Source of the DNA: JBBPZA01 sp963797015 | GTDB taxonomy: Bacteria > Actinomycetota > Thermoleophilia > Solirubrobacterales > Solirubrobacteraceae | Direction of reading: 5' to 3' | Length of the DNA stretch: 64,000 bases | NCBI GenBank assembly: GCA_963797015.1 | Contig: CAWCNV010000011.1 | Span: 124,001-188,000, forward strand | Part shown: positions 1 through 7,381 of the stretch, in pieces | Numbering within the stretch: position 1 is the first letter of the stretch | Layout: every line of letters starts with the position of its first letter | Made by a program: the position numbers and the translations under genes | Notes under the pieces: generated by a model | Databases searched by the model: none | Told to the model about the DNA's origin: nothing | Seen by the model: the letters and a program-made list of their open reading frames with translations, nothing else

Positions 1-690
1 CGCGAGCGCAACCGCCTGCTCGAGGCCGAGGTCGAGCTTCGGCGATCGATCGAGCGGGTCGCCGCGCAACGGCGTGCGCTGCCGCCGGGTGGCGAGGTCC
101 TGGAGGACTACGGCTTCGAGGAGGTCGCCGGCGGCGGCGGTGAGGTCCGGTTCTCGGAGCTGTTCGAGCCGGGCAAGGACACGCTCGTCGTCTACAGCTT
201 CATGTTCCCGCGCTGGAAGGGGGACACCAGGCCGGGGCCGGCGGAGGGGGAGACGGCGCGCCTCCCGCGGGCCGAGACCCCGTGCCCGTCGTGCACGTCG
301 ATCCTCGACTCGCTCGACGGCGCGGCTCGCCACCTGACCCAGCGCGTCAACCTCGCCGTGGTCGCGAAGACGGATCCCGAGCGGATCGGCACCTTCGCCG
401 CCGAGCGCGGCTGGCGGCACCTGCGCCTGCTGTCCTCGCGCAACATCGCCTACAACCGCGACTACAACGCGGAGACGCCGGAGGGCGACCAGGTGCCGAT
501 CCTCAACGTGTTCGTCCGCGACGGCGACCGGCTACGGCATTCGTGGGCCACCGAGCTCATGTTCGCGCCTCGCGAGGAGGGCGAGGATCCGCGCCACGTC
601 GACGCGATCTGGCCGCTCTGGAACGTGCTCGACACGACCCCGCAGGGGCGGGGCGGCGGGTCTGACTTCCCCGGACTGCACTACGGGTAA
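1..690 (+). CDS. DUF899 family thioredoxin-like protein, 5' truncated
   Basis: The reading frame is open from the first base and ends at TAA, so the N-terminus lies outside the window; about 229 residues are visible. The visible start is charged and helical and leads into a stretch with VVYSFMF followed by a CPSC motif (about residue 96), the layout of DUF899 proteins, which have a thioredoxin fold with a CxxC-like active site. The C-terminus (WNVLDTTPQGRG) is also typical. The family is soluble and its substrate is unknown. It converges on the ANTAR gene, with an inverted repeat between them. The family call is from memory of conserved motifs and is fairly sure; no specific reaction can be given. 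Confidence 0.8.
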   Translation, partial: RERNRLLEAEVELRRSIERVAAQRRALPPGGEVLEDYGFEEVAGGGGEVRFSELFEPGKDTLVVYSFMFPRWKGDTRPGPAEGETARLPRAETPCPSCTSILDSLDGAARHLTQRVNLAVVAKTDPERIGTFAAERGWRHLRLLSSRNIAYNRDYNAETPEGDQVPILNVFVRDGDRLRHSWATELMFAPREEGEDPRHVDAIWPLWNVLDTTPQGRGGGSDFPGLHYG

Positions 691-702
691 CCGGCCGCGC
701 CG

Positions 703-738
703 CGCTAGAGCCGAGTCCCTCGCCCCGGCGCTCTAGCG
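703..738. terminator. Inverted repeat between convergent genes
   Basis: CGCTAGAGC (703-711) pairs perfectly with GCTCTAGCG (730-738) around an 18-nt loop. It sits between the stop of the DUF899 gene and the stop of the ANTAR gene, so it could end transcription from both sides. There is no T-run, so a classical intrinsic terminator is not certain. Confidence 0.4.
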
Positions 739-1347
739 CCGAGTCCCCCGCCCCGGGCGGTCGGCGCCGGGCGGCTGCTTGGGCAGCAGGCGGTGGCCGT
801 CGACGACGGCGGTCGCAACGTCGACGAGCTTGCGGTTGGCGTCGCGTGAGTGGTCGCGCAGCATCTCGAAGGCGGTGACGGCGTCGACGGAGTGGCGTTC
901 CATGAGGATGCCCTTGGCCCGTTCGGCGACGGCGCGCCGGCCGAACGCGCCCTCGAGGTCGTGGTATTCGGCGAAGCGGCGCAGCACGATGTCGATCGCG
1001 CTCTGCCAGTCCTCGCCCGGGGCGTCGGTGATGTAGGCGAAGACGCCGCGCTTGGAGGCTTCTCTCACGAACTCGGGGGCGGGGGCGTGGATCAGGACGA
1101 TGACCGGGCAGGCGGCCTCCTGGACGATCCTGTCGATGAGGTCGAGTGCATGCTCGGAGCTCTCGCCGAGACCGACGAGTGCGACGTCGGGTTGCTCTCG
1201 GGTCGTCACCGCGCCGACGTCCTCGACGTCGATCTCGCGTGCGATGACCTCGTGACCCAGTTCAGCGACGAGCGGCGCGACGAGCGCAAGGCGGTCCTTG
1301 CGCTCGTTTGCGATCAGCACGCGCAGATGGTCAGTGTCGAGGTACAC
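733..1347 (-). CDS. ANTAR-domain regulator with a degenerate receiver
   Basis: A 204-residue protein with a receiver-like N-terminal half (about 1-125) and a C-terminal ANTAR RNA-binding domain (about 130-185; GRRAVAERAKGILMER is its signature). ANTAR proteins bind paired hairpins in nascent RNA and prevent termination. In the receiver half, the strand that should end in the phosphorylated Asp reads DVALVG, so the usual acceptor Asp appears to be Gly. This points to a pseudo-receiver as in AmiR, with control by a ligand or partner rather than phosphorylation (inference). The start is GTG with AGGAG about 10 nt upstream. No target hairpin pair was identified nearby. Confidence 0.85.
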   Translation of the reverse strand: MYLDTDHLRVLIANERKDRLALVAPLVAELGHEVIAREIDVEDVGAVTTREQPDVALVGLGESSEHALDLIDRIVQEAACPVIVLIHAPAPEFVREASKRGVFAYITDAPGEDWQSAIDIVLRRFAEYHDLEGAFGRRAVAERAKGILMERHSVDAVTAFEMLRDHSRDANRKLVDVATAVVDGHRLLPKQPPGADRPGRGTRR

Positions 1348-1407
1348 CAGCTGTGTCGCTCCTGCCCCTTGAGTTTAGGCCGTGCGCGCGAGGGCCGGCG
1401 GTGGCGC

Positions 1408-1423
1408 CGTCGCTCGACCGCCG
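1408..1423 (+). repeat. Intergenic 16-mer repeat, copy 1
   Basis: CGTCGCTCGACCGCCG. Identical copies lie at 1434-1449 and 2258-2273; the three copies bracket the winged-helix/zinc-ribbon gene group. Function unknown. Confidence 0.6.
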
Positions 1424-1433
1424 GCGGTCGGGG

Positions 1434-1449
1434 CGTCGCTCGACCGCCG
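1434..1449 (+). repeat. Intergenic 16-mer repeat, copy 2
   Basis: Same 16 bases as at 1408-1423, 26 bp downstream of it, just beyond the 3' end of the winged-helix gene. Confidence 0.6.
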
Positions 1450-1460
1450 TGCGTCCCGCC

Positions 1461-1760
1461 CTACGGCGGTCCGGCGAGGATGGCAAGCAGGTCGCCCACT
1501 CGCTGGCCGCGGGCGAGCGGGTCGGGTAGCGGGAGGTGGGGCCGGATCGTGTAGTGGTTGCGGCGGCCGGCGCGCTTGCGGGAGACGTAGCCGGCGGCCG
1601 CGAGCTCCCCGACGATGCGGTGCGCCGCGCGTTCGGTGATCCCGATCGTCTCGCCGATCTCGCGCAGCCGGATGCCGGGGTCGTGGGCGATGCAGAGCAG
1701 CACCTTCGCGTGGTTGGTCAGAAACGACCAGGCGGGCGTAGCGTCCCCAGGCACCGACAT
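1461..1760 (-). CDS. Small winged-helix transcriptional regulator
   Basis: A 99-residue single-domain protein. The segment WSFLTNHAKVLLCIAHDPGIR followed by LREIGETIGITERAAHRIVGEL is a winged helix-turn-helix of the MarR/ArsR superfamily, and YVSRKRAGRRNHYTI is the wing. No effector domain follows. I chose ATG at 1760; a TTG at 1784 would add 8 residues. No Shine-Dalgarno is visible, but AATAGT ends 7 nt before the ATG on this strand, so the transcript could be leaderless. It is divergent from a zinc-ribbon gene across an AT-rich 66-bp gap, unusual for this GC-rich DNA, which likely holds its operator. Ligand unknown. Confidence 0.75.
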   Translation of the reverse strand: MSVPGDATPAWSFLTNHAKVLLCIAHDPGIRLREIGETIGITERAAHRIVGELAAAGYVSRKRAGRRNHYTIRPHLPLPDPLARGQRVGDLLAILAGPP

Positions 1761-1826
1761 GAGATTACTATTTCTAGACTTCAAGTTCAGGTATCATGGA
1801 CGGGACACCAAGCGAAAGCGGGCTTC

Positions 1827-2069
1827 ATGCCCCACTTCAAGTGCGTTTCCTGCAGGACCCGTCTGTACAGCCGGACGAATCCCCCCGAACAGGTCGGCGA
1901 TCTGTGCCCGGATTGCGGATCGCTCCTGGAGCCGGCTGACAATCTGGCTGAGCTCGTCGGCTTCCGTTCGGTCACGGCACAAGCACGCCTCGACTCCGAG
2001 CGCTGGATCGATGACGGCGGCAGCCTGGCCGCCGAGGCGGTGGCGCTGCCGCCACCCCGTGAGAGCTGA
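1827..2069 (+). CDS. Small zinc-ribbon protein
   Basis: Eighty residues. Two CxxC pairs, FKCVSC near the start and LCPDCG about 20 residues later, form a zinc ribbon; the rest (LAELVGFRSV and an acidic tail) has no recognisable domain. The start is the ATG at 1827 because the ribbon begins at once, and GAAAGCGG upstream is a weak ribosome site. Longer open frame upstream in the same phase runs antisense to the winged-helix gene and is not believed. The gene overlaps the next small gene by 11 nt. I have seen similar small proteins in related actinobacteria but cannot name a function. Confidence 0.65.
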   Translation: MPHFKCVSCRTRLYSRTNPPEQVGDLCPDCGSLLEPADNLAELVGFRSVTAQARLDSERWIDDGGSLAAEAVALPPPRES

Positions 2070-2241
2070 CGCCGCGACCGCCGACTTGCGCGCAGCGGCC
2101 CGTCACGCGGCCGAGCGCGTCTCCCTTTATCGCCGCAAGCTGTACCTAGGCCGCGGGGACCCGCGACGCTTGGCGGAGCTCGAACGCATCGCCAGGGGGG
2201 CGGCAAAGCGCCTGCGGCGGGATCAGGGCGAGCAGTCCTGA
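2059..2241 (+). CDS. Hypothetical basic helical protein
   Basis: A 60-residue protein starting at GTG 2059, 11 nt before the end of the zinc-ribbon gene, so likely translationally coupled to it. It is almost wholly helical and rich in Arg and Ala (RVSLYRRKLYLGRGDPRRLA), which would suit a nucleic-acid or partner-binding helix pair. It is not recognised. A partial alternative is that it is only a chance open frame, since coupling is the main support. Confidence 0.45.
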   Translation: MRADAATADLRAAARHAAERVSLYRRKLYLGRGDPRRLAELERIARGAAKRLRRDQGEQS

Positions 2242-2257
2242 CAAAGTTCGCCGGAGG

Positions 2258-2273
2258 CGTCGCTCGACCGCCG
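2258..2273 (+). repeat. Intergenic 16-mer repeat, copy 3
   Basis: Third perfect copy of CGTCGCTCGACCGCCG, 16 nt after the stop of the small basic protein and in the same orientation as the other two copies. Confidence 0.6.
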
Positions 2274-2446
2274 GCTTCCGGTGCTAGCCTGGGTGGCGCT
2301 TCGCCCTAGCAAACGGCGAGCGGCCTTCCGGCTCTGACACTCGGCCGGCGTAGCGGTGTCGAACCCTCAGGGGTGGCACCTCCCCGAGCATCAGGAGCCG
2401 GCCGTGCCCACTGTTCCGCTGGAGCCCTTCGCATGAGGCTCCTCGC

Positions 2447-3427
2447 ATGAGCACGCTCCCCGCGCGAGCGGACGGGGGGGCCTTCGCCGCCCGGGGCGGC
2501 GAGCTCGCACGCGGGACGCGCCGCCGCCACGGGGTGGCGAGGGCGCGTCAGATCAGCAACCTGCTCGCCCTGTCGCTGCCGTTCCTGGCTTTCGTGCTCG
2601 CGGTGTTCCTGCTGTGGAACCGCCTCGTGCAGCCCGTCGACCTCGCCCTGCTCGGGGTGGGATACGCGGCCACGTGCCTCGGCATCACGGTGGGCTTTCA
2701 CCGCCTGCTCACTCATCGCGCCTTCCAGACCTATCCGGCCGTGCGCTACCTGCTCGCCGTGCTCGGGACGCTCGCGGTGGAGGGGTCGGCGATCAAGTGG
2801 GTAGCCGATCACCGCAAGCACCACGCCTTCGCCGACGAGGAAGGCGACCCGCATAGTCCTCACGGTGCCGGAGAGGGCGGTCTGGGCGCGCTCAAGGGCC
2901 TCTGGCACGCACATGCCGGGTGGCTGTTCACGAGCGTCGGCCAAGCCGATCGGCGCCGCTATGGCGCCGACCTTCTGAGGGACCGCGGGATGCGCGTGAT
3001 CGACGCCGCGGAGAAACCCATGATCGCTGCCAGCCTCGTGCTCCCGTTCCTGCTCGGGCTGCTCATCAAGGGCACGCTGACCGGCGCGCTCATGACGCTC
3101 GTGTGGGCCGGCCTGGTGCGGATCTTCCTGCTTCATCACGCGACGTTCAGCATCAACTCGATCTGTCACTACTTCGGGCGCCGTCGCTTCGACACCGACG
3201 ACGAGTCCACCAACGTGAGCTGGCTGTCGGTCGCGACCTTCGGCGAGTCGTGGCACAACAACCACCACGCCTTTCCGACCTCCGCGTTCCACGGGCTGCG
3301 CCGTCGCGAGCTGGATCTGGGCGGTCAGTTCATCCGCGCGCTCGAACGGCTCGGCCTGGCCTGGGACGTCGTGCGCGTGAGCCCCGAACGACAGCGTCAA
3401 GATCTCCAAGGAGGCCCGCATGGCTAA
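2447..3427 (+). CDS. Acyl-CoA/fatty acid desaturase (first of tandem pair)
   Basis: A 326-residue membrane desaturase of the stearoyl-CoA delta-9 type. The three iron-binding histidine boxes are visible: HRLLTH (about residue 85), HRKHH (about 123) and HNNHH (about 271), between four hydrophobic spans. Such enzymes introduce a cis double bond into acyl chains using oxygen and reduced ferredoxin or flavodoxin. The closely similar second desaturase starts before this gene stops. The 205 bp upstream hold no other gene I can support. The exact bond position and substrate cannot be told from sequence. Confidence 0.9.
   Translation: MSTLPARADGGAFAARGGELARGTRRRHGVARARQISNLLALSLPFLAFVLAVFLLWNRLVQPVDLALLGVGYAATCLGITVGFHRLLTHRAFQTYPAVRYLLAVLGTLAVEGSAIKWVADHRKHHAFADEEGDPHSPHGAGEGGLGALKGLWHAHAGWLFTSVGQADRRRYGADLLRDRGMRVIDAAEKPMIAASLVLPFLLGLLIKGTLTGALMTLVWAGLVRIFLLHHATFSINSICHYFGRRRFDTDDESTNVSWLSVATFGESWHNNHHAFPTSAFHGLRRRELDLGGQFIRALERLGLAWDVVRVSPERQRQDLQGGPHG
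3408..3414 (+). promoter_or_regulatory. Strong Shine-Dalgarno inside the end of desaturase 1
   Basis: AAGGAGG lies 5 nt before the ATG at 3420, fixing the start of the second desaturase even though it overlaps the first gene by 8 nt. Confidence 0.7.
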
Positions 3428-4397
3428 CGCCCAGGCAGTACCCGTCCCGGCGCCGGCCGGTCCTGGTCCGAGCGATGTCCAGCCGGTCGCGCACGAGTCG
3501 CTCGACCGCACCATCACGGGGCTGGTCACGGCGCTGCCGATGCTGGCGCTGGGCGTGGCGGTCTGGCGCTCGTGGGACGGGGCGCTGCATCCGAGCGACG
3601 CGGTGGTCTTCGGGATCCTCTACGTGATGACGGGGCTGGGCGTGACCGTCGGCTTCCACCGGCTGCTGACACACCGCAGCTTCAAGACCGGACGCGTCGT
3701 GCGCGGGGCGCTTGCGATCGCCGGCTCGGTCGCGATCGAGGGCCCCGTGATCTCGTGGGTGGCCGATCACCGCAAGCACCACGCGTTCGCGGACGTCCCC
3801 GGCGACCCGCACAGCCCGCACGTCGACCACGGCGTCGGCCTCACCGGCGCATTGCGCGGGTTGCTGCACGCGCACGTCGGCTGGTTGTTCCGCCACGACC
3901 AGCGGGGCGCCCGCGACCGGTACGCACCCGACCTGATGGCCGACCCGGTGCTGCGCTTCGTCGACAAGATGTTCGTGCTCTGGGCGCTGAGCGGTCTCGC
4001 GCTGGCCTTCGGCCTGGGCTACCTGATCGGCGGGAGCTTGGCGGCCGGCCTCACCGGCCTGCTCTGGGGCGGAGGTGTCCGGTTGTTCGTCCTGCACCAC
4101 GTCACGTACAGCATCAACTCGATCTGCCACGTGTTCGGGCGCCGCCGCTTCGCGACCGAGGACGAGTCACGCAACGTCTTCTGGCTCTCGCTGTTCTCGT
4201 TCGGCGAGTCCTGGCACAACAACCACCACGCGTTCCCCACCTCGGCCCGACATGGGCTCGGCCGCTGGGAGCTCGACGTGTCGGCGCTGTTCATCCGCGG
4301 GCTGGCGGCCTGCGGGCTGGCCTGGGACGTGGTCCGGGTGAGCCCGGAGCGCCAGCAGCGCAGGCTCGCCCAACCGGCTGGCACCCAAGGGTCGTGA
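3420..4397 (+). CDS. Acyl-CoA/fatty acid desaturase (second of tandem pair)
   Basis: A 325-residue paralogue of the preceding gene, with the same boxes HRLLTH, HRKHH and HNNHH and the same C-terminal pattern (AWDVVRVSPERQ). The start at 3420 is set by AAGGAGG upstream and an 8-nt overlap with the first gene, so both are made from one message. Tandem copies suggest either duplication with divergence of chain length or bond position, or subunits of a mixed enzyme. The nearest downstream frame is a small membrane protein one base after the stop. Confidence 0.9.
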   Translation: MANAQAVPVPAPAGPGPSDVQPVAHESLDRTITGLVTALPMLALGVAVWRSWDGALHPSDAVVFGILYVMTGLGVTVGFHRLLTHRSFKTGRVVRGALAIAGSVAIEGPVISWVADHRKHHAFADVPGDPHSPHVDHGVGLTGALRGLLHAHVGWLFRHDQRGARDRYAPDLMADPVLRFVDKMFVLWALSGLALAFGLGYLIGGSLAAGLTGLLWGGGVRLFVLHHVTYSINSICHVFGRRRFATEDESRNVFWLSLFSFGESWHNNHHAFPTSARHGLGRWELDVSALFIRGLAACGLAWDVVRVSPERQQRRLAQPAGTQGS

Positions 4398-4398
4398 C

Positions 4399-4617
4399 GT
4401 GGCCCGCGGGGCCAGTCGCCCGACCACCTGGCCGCCGCCCGGGCTGCCGTGGCAGTTCGCCTCCCGCGCCGTCCTGGTCATCGCCGGGCTCGCGCTGCTG
4501 CTGGTCGTCGACGTGCGCGGCGTCGCCTTCTACTGCGCCTGGGCGCTGATCGGACTCGCGCTCGCAAGCGAGGCGACGGCGACGTTCGTGAACTGGCGCC
4601 GGTCCCGGGAGGGGTGA
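4399..4617 (+). CDS. Small two-span membrane protein
   Basis: Seventy-two residues starting at GTG one base after the desaturase stop. Two hydrophobic segments (ASRAVLVIAGLALLLVV and GVAFYCAWALIGLALASEA) flank a short charged loop, and the tail is basic (VNWRRSREG), so the C-terminus is probably cytoplasmic. Position suggests it belongs to the desaturase operon, perhaps as an accessory subunit, but the sequence is not recognised and no electron-carrier motif is present. Confidence 0.55.
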   Translation: MARGASRPTTWPPPGLPWQFASRAVLVIAGLALLLVVDVRGVAFYCAWALIGLALASEATATFVNWRRSREG

Positions 4618-4743
4618 AGCGGGCAGCTTCCCGGTGACGTGCGGGTTGCCCCCGCTACCCTGGACAGGACGCGATCGTCTGGGCGGCATCCCTCTCTTCC
4701 TACGGCGTCCCATCACGGAGGGAAGAAGGCTGGTGGACGATTG

Positions 4744-4959
4744 ATGTTTCCTGAGCAAACCCGCCAAGGCAGTGATGCCCACGGCGTCGCCGTGGGCCGA
4801 CTAGCGGAAGCGCGTGCCGAGCGTGCGCGCACGTCCGAGGCCTTCGAAGAATCGAGGTCGACGCCGGGCGAAGCCTCGGCGGCCTCGTCCATGAGTGCGG
4901 CCGACGACCAGGTCGCGGCGCGCGAGGCCTGGCTCGGCTGGGTCGAGCGCGGATGCTGA
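4744..4959 (+). CDS. Hypothetical small acidic protein
   Basis: Seventy-one residues, hydrophilic and helical (RLAEARAERARTSEAFEESR), ending in a tryptophan-containing segment AREAWLGWVERGC. The ATG at 4744 was chosen because the upstream part of the frame has no protein-like character. TACCCT at 4656-4661 could be a -10 element about 85 bp upstream. The C-terminal motif resembles short hypothetical proteins I recall from related genomes, but I can give no function, and it could be a chance frame. Confidence 0.4.
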   Translation: MFPEQTRQGSDAHGVAVGRLAEARAERARTSEAFEESRSTPGEASAASSMSAADDQVAAREAWLGWVERGC

Positions 4960-5144
4960 GACCAGCCGGCGGCGCGCGCCGATTCGATGTGCCGTCCGCG
5001 GAGGGGACCCTTCCGCGCTCGGGCACTTGATCCGGTAGCTCGATCCCTCCGGTCAAGACTGCGGCCCGGTCGTCGCCGCTTGGGTGGACGAGCTGCAGGA
5101 TCGGATCGTCCGACCGGCGCGAGCTGCGTCTTCGCGGTAGGGGA

Positions 5145-5150
5145 TAGGTT
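5145..5150 (+). promoter_or_regulatory. -10-like hexamer of a leaderless SDR gene
   Basis: TAGGTT ends 7 nt before the ATG at 5157, so transcription would begin at the start codon. No Shine-Dalgarno is present and no good -35 is seen. Confidence 0.45.
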
Positions 5151-5156
5151 CTGCGC

Positions 5157-6005
5157 ATGACCGATCTTCGAGGCAGGACGATGTTCATCTCCGGCGCGAG
5201 CCGTGGGATCGGACTGGCCATCGCGCTGCGCGCGGCGCGGGACGGCGCCAACGTCGCCCTGATCGCCAAGACCGCGGAGCCGCACCCCAAGCTCGAGGGG
5301 ACGATCTACACCGCGGCCGAGCAGATCGAGGAGGCGGGTGGAAATGCGCTGCCGATCGTCGGAGACATCCGCGACGAGAACGCGGTGGGGGATGCGGTCG
5401 CCGCGGCCGTCGAGCGCTTCGGCGGCATCGACGTCTGCGTGAACAACGCGAGCGCGATCAACCTCCAGGGCGTCGAGGCGATCGAGATGAAGCGCTACGA
5501 CCTCATGCTGGACATCAACACGCGCGGGGCCTTCGTCGTCTCCAAGGCGTGCGTGCCCCACCTCCGCAGCGGGACCAACCCGCACATCCTGACGTTGTCG
5601 CCGCCGATCTCGCTGGAGCCGCGGTGGCTCGCCCCGCACACCGCCTACACGATCGCCAAGTACGGGATGACGCTCGTCGCGCTCGGCCTGGCCGAGGAGC
5701 TGCGCGAGGCCGGCATCGCGTCCAACGCGCTCTGGCCGCGCACGCTGGTGGCCACGGCCGCGGTGCAGAACCTGCTCGGCGGCGAGGAGGCGATGCGCCG
5801 CGCGCGAACGCCGGCGATCTACGCCGACGCCGCCTACGAGGTCATCACGCGGCCGAGCCGCGAGTGCACCGGCAATGCGTTCCTGTGCGAGGACGTGCTC
5901 GTCGAGGCGGGCGTCACCGATCTCAGCGGATACAGCGCCGCGGGCGCGGACGCCGAGCTCGGCGTCGACCTGTTCGTCGACGCGGCGAACCCGCCCGGGT
6001 ACTGA
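5157..6005 (+). CDS. SDR oxidoreductase, HSDL2-like
   Basis: A 282-residue short-chain dehydrogenase. The nucleotide-binding motif SGASRGIG (about residues 13-20), an NNAS motif and the active-site YTIAK give a complete Rossmann enzyme. The insertion after the first helix (TAEPHPKLEGTIYTAAEQIE) and the ending with an acidic LFVD tail match the subgroup of human HSDL2 N-terminal domains. Members reduce or oxidise ketones or alcohols with NAD(P)H; the substrate is not known. It is followed after 71 nt by a small antibiotic-biosynthesis-monooxygenase-like protein. Confidence 0.85.
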   Translation: MTDLRGRTMFISGASRGIGLAIALRAARDGANVALIAKTAEPHPKLEGTIYTAAEQIEEAGGNALPIVGDIRDENAVGDAVAAAVERFGGIDVCVNNASAINLQGVEAIEMKRYDLMLDINTRGAFVVSKACVPHLRSGTNPHILTLSPPISLEPRWLAPHTAYTIAKYGMTLVALGLAEELREAGIASNALWPRTLVATAAVQNLLGGEEAMRRARTPAIYADAAYEVITRPSRECTGNAFLCEDVLVEAGVTDLSGYSAAGADAELGVDLFVDAANPPGY

Positions 6006-6076
6006 GCTCACCACTGGCTCATCCCGGCGCCCGCGGATACGATCGACCGACATCCAGCGAGAGCAGGGGGGGAGTC

Positions 6077-6340
6077 ATGCACGCAGTAGTCATCCGGGTC
6101 ACGATCAACGACGAGGACGCGGCAACCAGCGCGCTGCGCGAGCAGGTCGTGCCGGCCGTTTCGCGGGCGCCGGGGTTCGTGGCCGGATACTGGACGCGCA
6201 AGGACAACGGTGGGCTTTCGATGGTCGTGTTCGAGTCCGAGCAGGCCGCGAACGCAGCCAGCGAGCAGATCCCGAACGGGATGCCGGACTCGGTGACGCT
6301 CGAGGGCGTCGAGGTGCGCGAGGTCGTCGCGAACGCCTAG
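6077..6340 (+). CDS. Small ABM-like (ferredoxin-fold) protein
   Basis: Eighty-seven residues. The pattern MHAVVIRVTIND, a central PAVSRAPGFVAGYWT and a MVVFESEQAANAASEQ helix is that of dimeric alpha/beta-barrel proteins related to antibiotic biosynthesis monooxygenases. A G-rich ribosome site (GGGGGGGAG) ends 2 nt before the ATG. Many members are cofactor-free oxygenases or merely binding proteins; the catalytic residues of true monooxygenases cannot be judged here. It may be cotranscribed with the upstream SDR. Confidence 0.65.
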   Translation: MHAVVIRVTINDEDAATSALREQVVPAVSRAPGFVAGYWTRKDNGGLSMVVFESEQAANAASEQIPNGMPDSVTLEGVEVREVVANA

Positions 6341-6424
6341 CTGCGGCCTGGCCCGGCCGCGCGCGGTGCGCGACCGGGCCGGTTCTGGCTCAGACGGCCT
6401 TCGGGGCCACCGGGCGCGCGCCGT

Positions 6425-6456
6425 GTTGTCAAGAGTTTGCCCACTGTTTGTAGAAT
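6425..6456 (+). promoter_or_regulatory. Promoter and three-repeat operator of the CarH-type regulator
   Basis: -35-like TTGTCA (6426-6431) and -10 TAGAAT (6451-6456), 19 nt apart, place transcription start on the GTG at 6463. Three direct repeats of the form TGTnnA occur at exactly 11-bp steps: TGTCAA (6427), TGCCCA (6438, one mismatch) and TGTAGA (6449). From memory, CarH tetramers bind three 11-bp direct repeats of this type over the -35 region, so this would be an autorepression operator. Confidence 0.6.
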
Positions 6457-6462
6457 CATCCC

Positions 6463-7365
6463 GTGCCCGGGAGGATGCGAATCGGAGAGCTCAGTCGGCG
6501 AACCGGAGTGGCGCCGGAGCTGCTGCGCGCGTGGGAGCGCCGCTACGGCCTGTTCGATCCGGCGCGCTCCGATGGCGGCTACCGGCTCTACTCCGACGCC
6601 GACCTCGAACGGCTGCGCGCGATGCAGGCGCATCTTGCAAGCGGTCTGTCGGCCGCCGAGGCCGCCGCCCTGGCGCTCGCAGAGCGGACGGCGCCGGCGG
6701 GGGCGCCCGCGCGCAAGGAGGAGGCGGGTGGGCCCGAGTGGGCGGCCACCGTGGCCGAAGACCTGCGCGTCGCGCTCGACCGCTTCGAGGATGCGGCTGC
6801 TCATGCCGCGATCGACCGCGCCCTGGCGAGCCTGACGACCGACGCCGTGCTGACCGAGCTCGTGCTGCCCTACCTGGCGGAGCTCGGCGCGCGCTGGGAA
6901 CGCGGGCAGGTGTCGGTCGCGCACGAGCACTTCGCGTCGAACCTCCTGCGCGGCCGTCTGTTGGGCCTGGCCCGTGGGTGGGACCGGGGAGCGGGGCCGC
7001 GCGCGGTCCTGGCGGCGGCGCCCGGGGAGCTCCACGACCTGCCGTTGATCGCGTTCGGGCTCGCGCTCCGTGCCCGGGGATGGCGCGTCACCTACCTCGG
7101 CGCGGACACGCCGCTCGCGACCGCCGCGGATGCGGTTCGTGAGCTGCGCCCTCAGCTGCTCGCGGTCAGCGCGACCGTCCCCGAGCGGCTGGCCCCACAC
7201 GAGCACGAGCTGAGCCGGATCGCTGAGGACACCGAGCTGGTGCTCGCCGGCGCCGGCACGACGCCGACCCTCGCGGATCGCGTCGGCGCTCGGCACCTTC
7301 CCGGCGATCCCGTCACCGAGGCGGAGCGCCTGACGGGCGCCCTCCCGCAGCTCGCCTGGACGTGA
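6463..7365 (+). CDS. MerR-family regulator with B12-binding domain (CarH/LitR type)
   Basis: 300 residues. An N-terminal MerR winged helix (about 5-70; RIGELSRRTGVAPELLRAWERRYGL) is followed by a helical bundle and a cobalamin-binding Rossmann domain. The signature W145-x9-E155-H156 of adenosylcobalamin light sensors such as CarH is intact. The lower-ligand motif is E189-L-H191-D-L-P194, so the His is kept but the usual final Gly is Pro. CarH represses in the dark as a tetramer and falls apart in light. The GTG at 6463 fits a leaderless message; an ATG at 6475 is in frame but has its purine run directly against it. Carotenoid genes are not in the window, so targets other than itself are unknown. 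Confidence 0.85.
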   Translation: MPGRMRIGELSRRTGVAPELLRAWERRYGLFDPARSDGGYRLYSDADLERLRAMQAHLASGLSAAEAAALALAERTAPAGAPARKEEAGGPEWAATVAEDLRVALDRFEDAAAHAAIDRALASLTTDAVLTELVLPYLAELGARWERGQVSVAHEHFASNLLRGRLLGLARGWDRGAGPRAVLAAAPGELHDLPLIAFGLALRARGWRVTYLGADTPLATAADAVRELRPQLLAVSATVPERLAPHEHELSRIAEDTELVLAGAGTTPTLADRVGARHLPGDPVTEAERLTGALPQLAWT

Positions 7366-7381
7366 GCGCTCTCGGGGCGGC

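Noticed and set aside
2277..2310. GCTAG...CTAGC stem in the gap before the desaturases
   Set aside because: The stem has a seven-base bulge and no T-run, so neither terminator nor riboswitch can be claimed.
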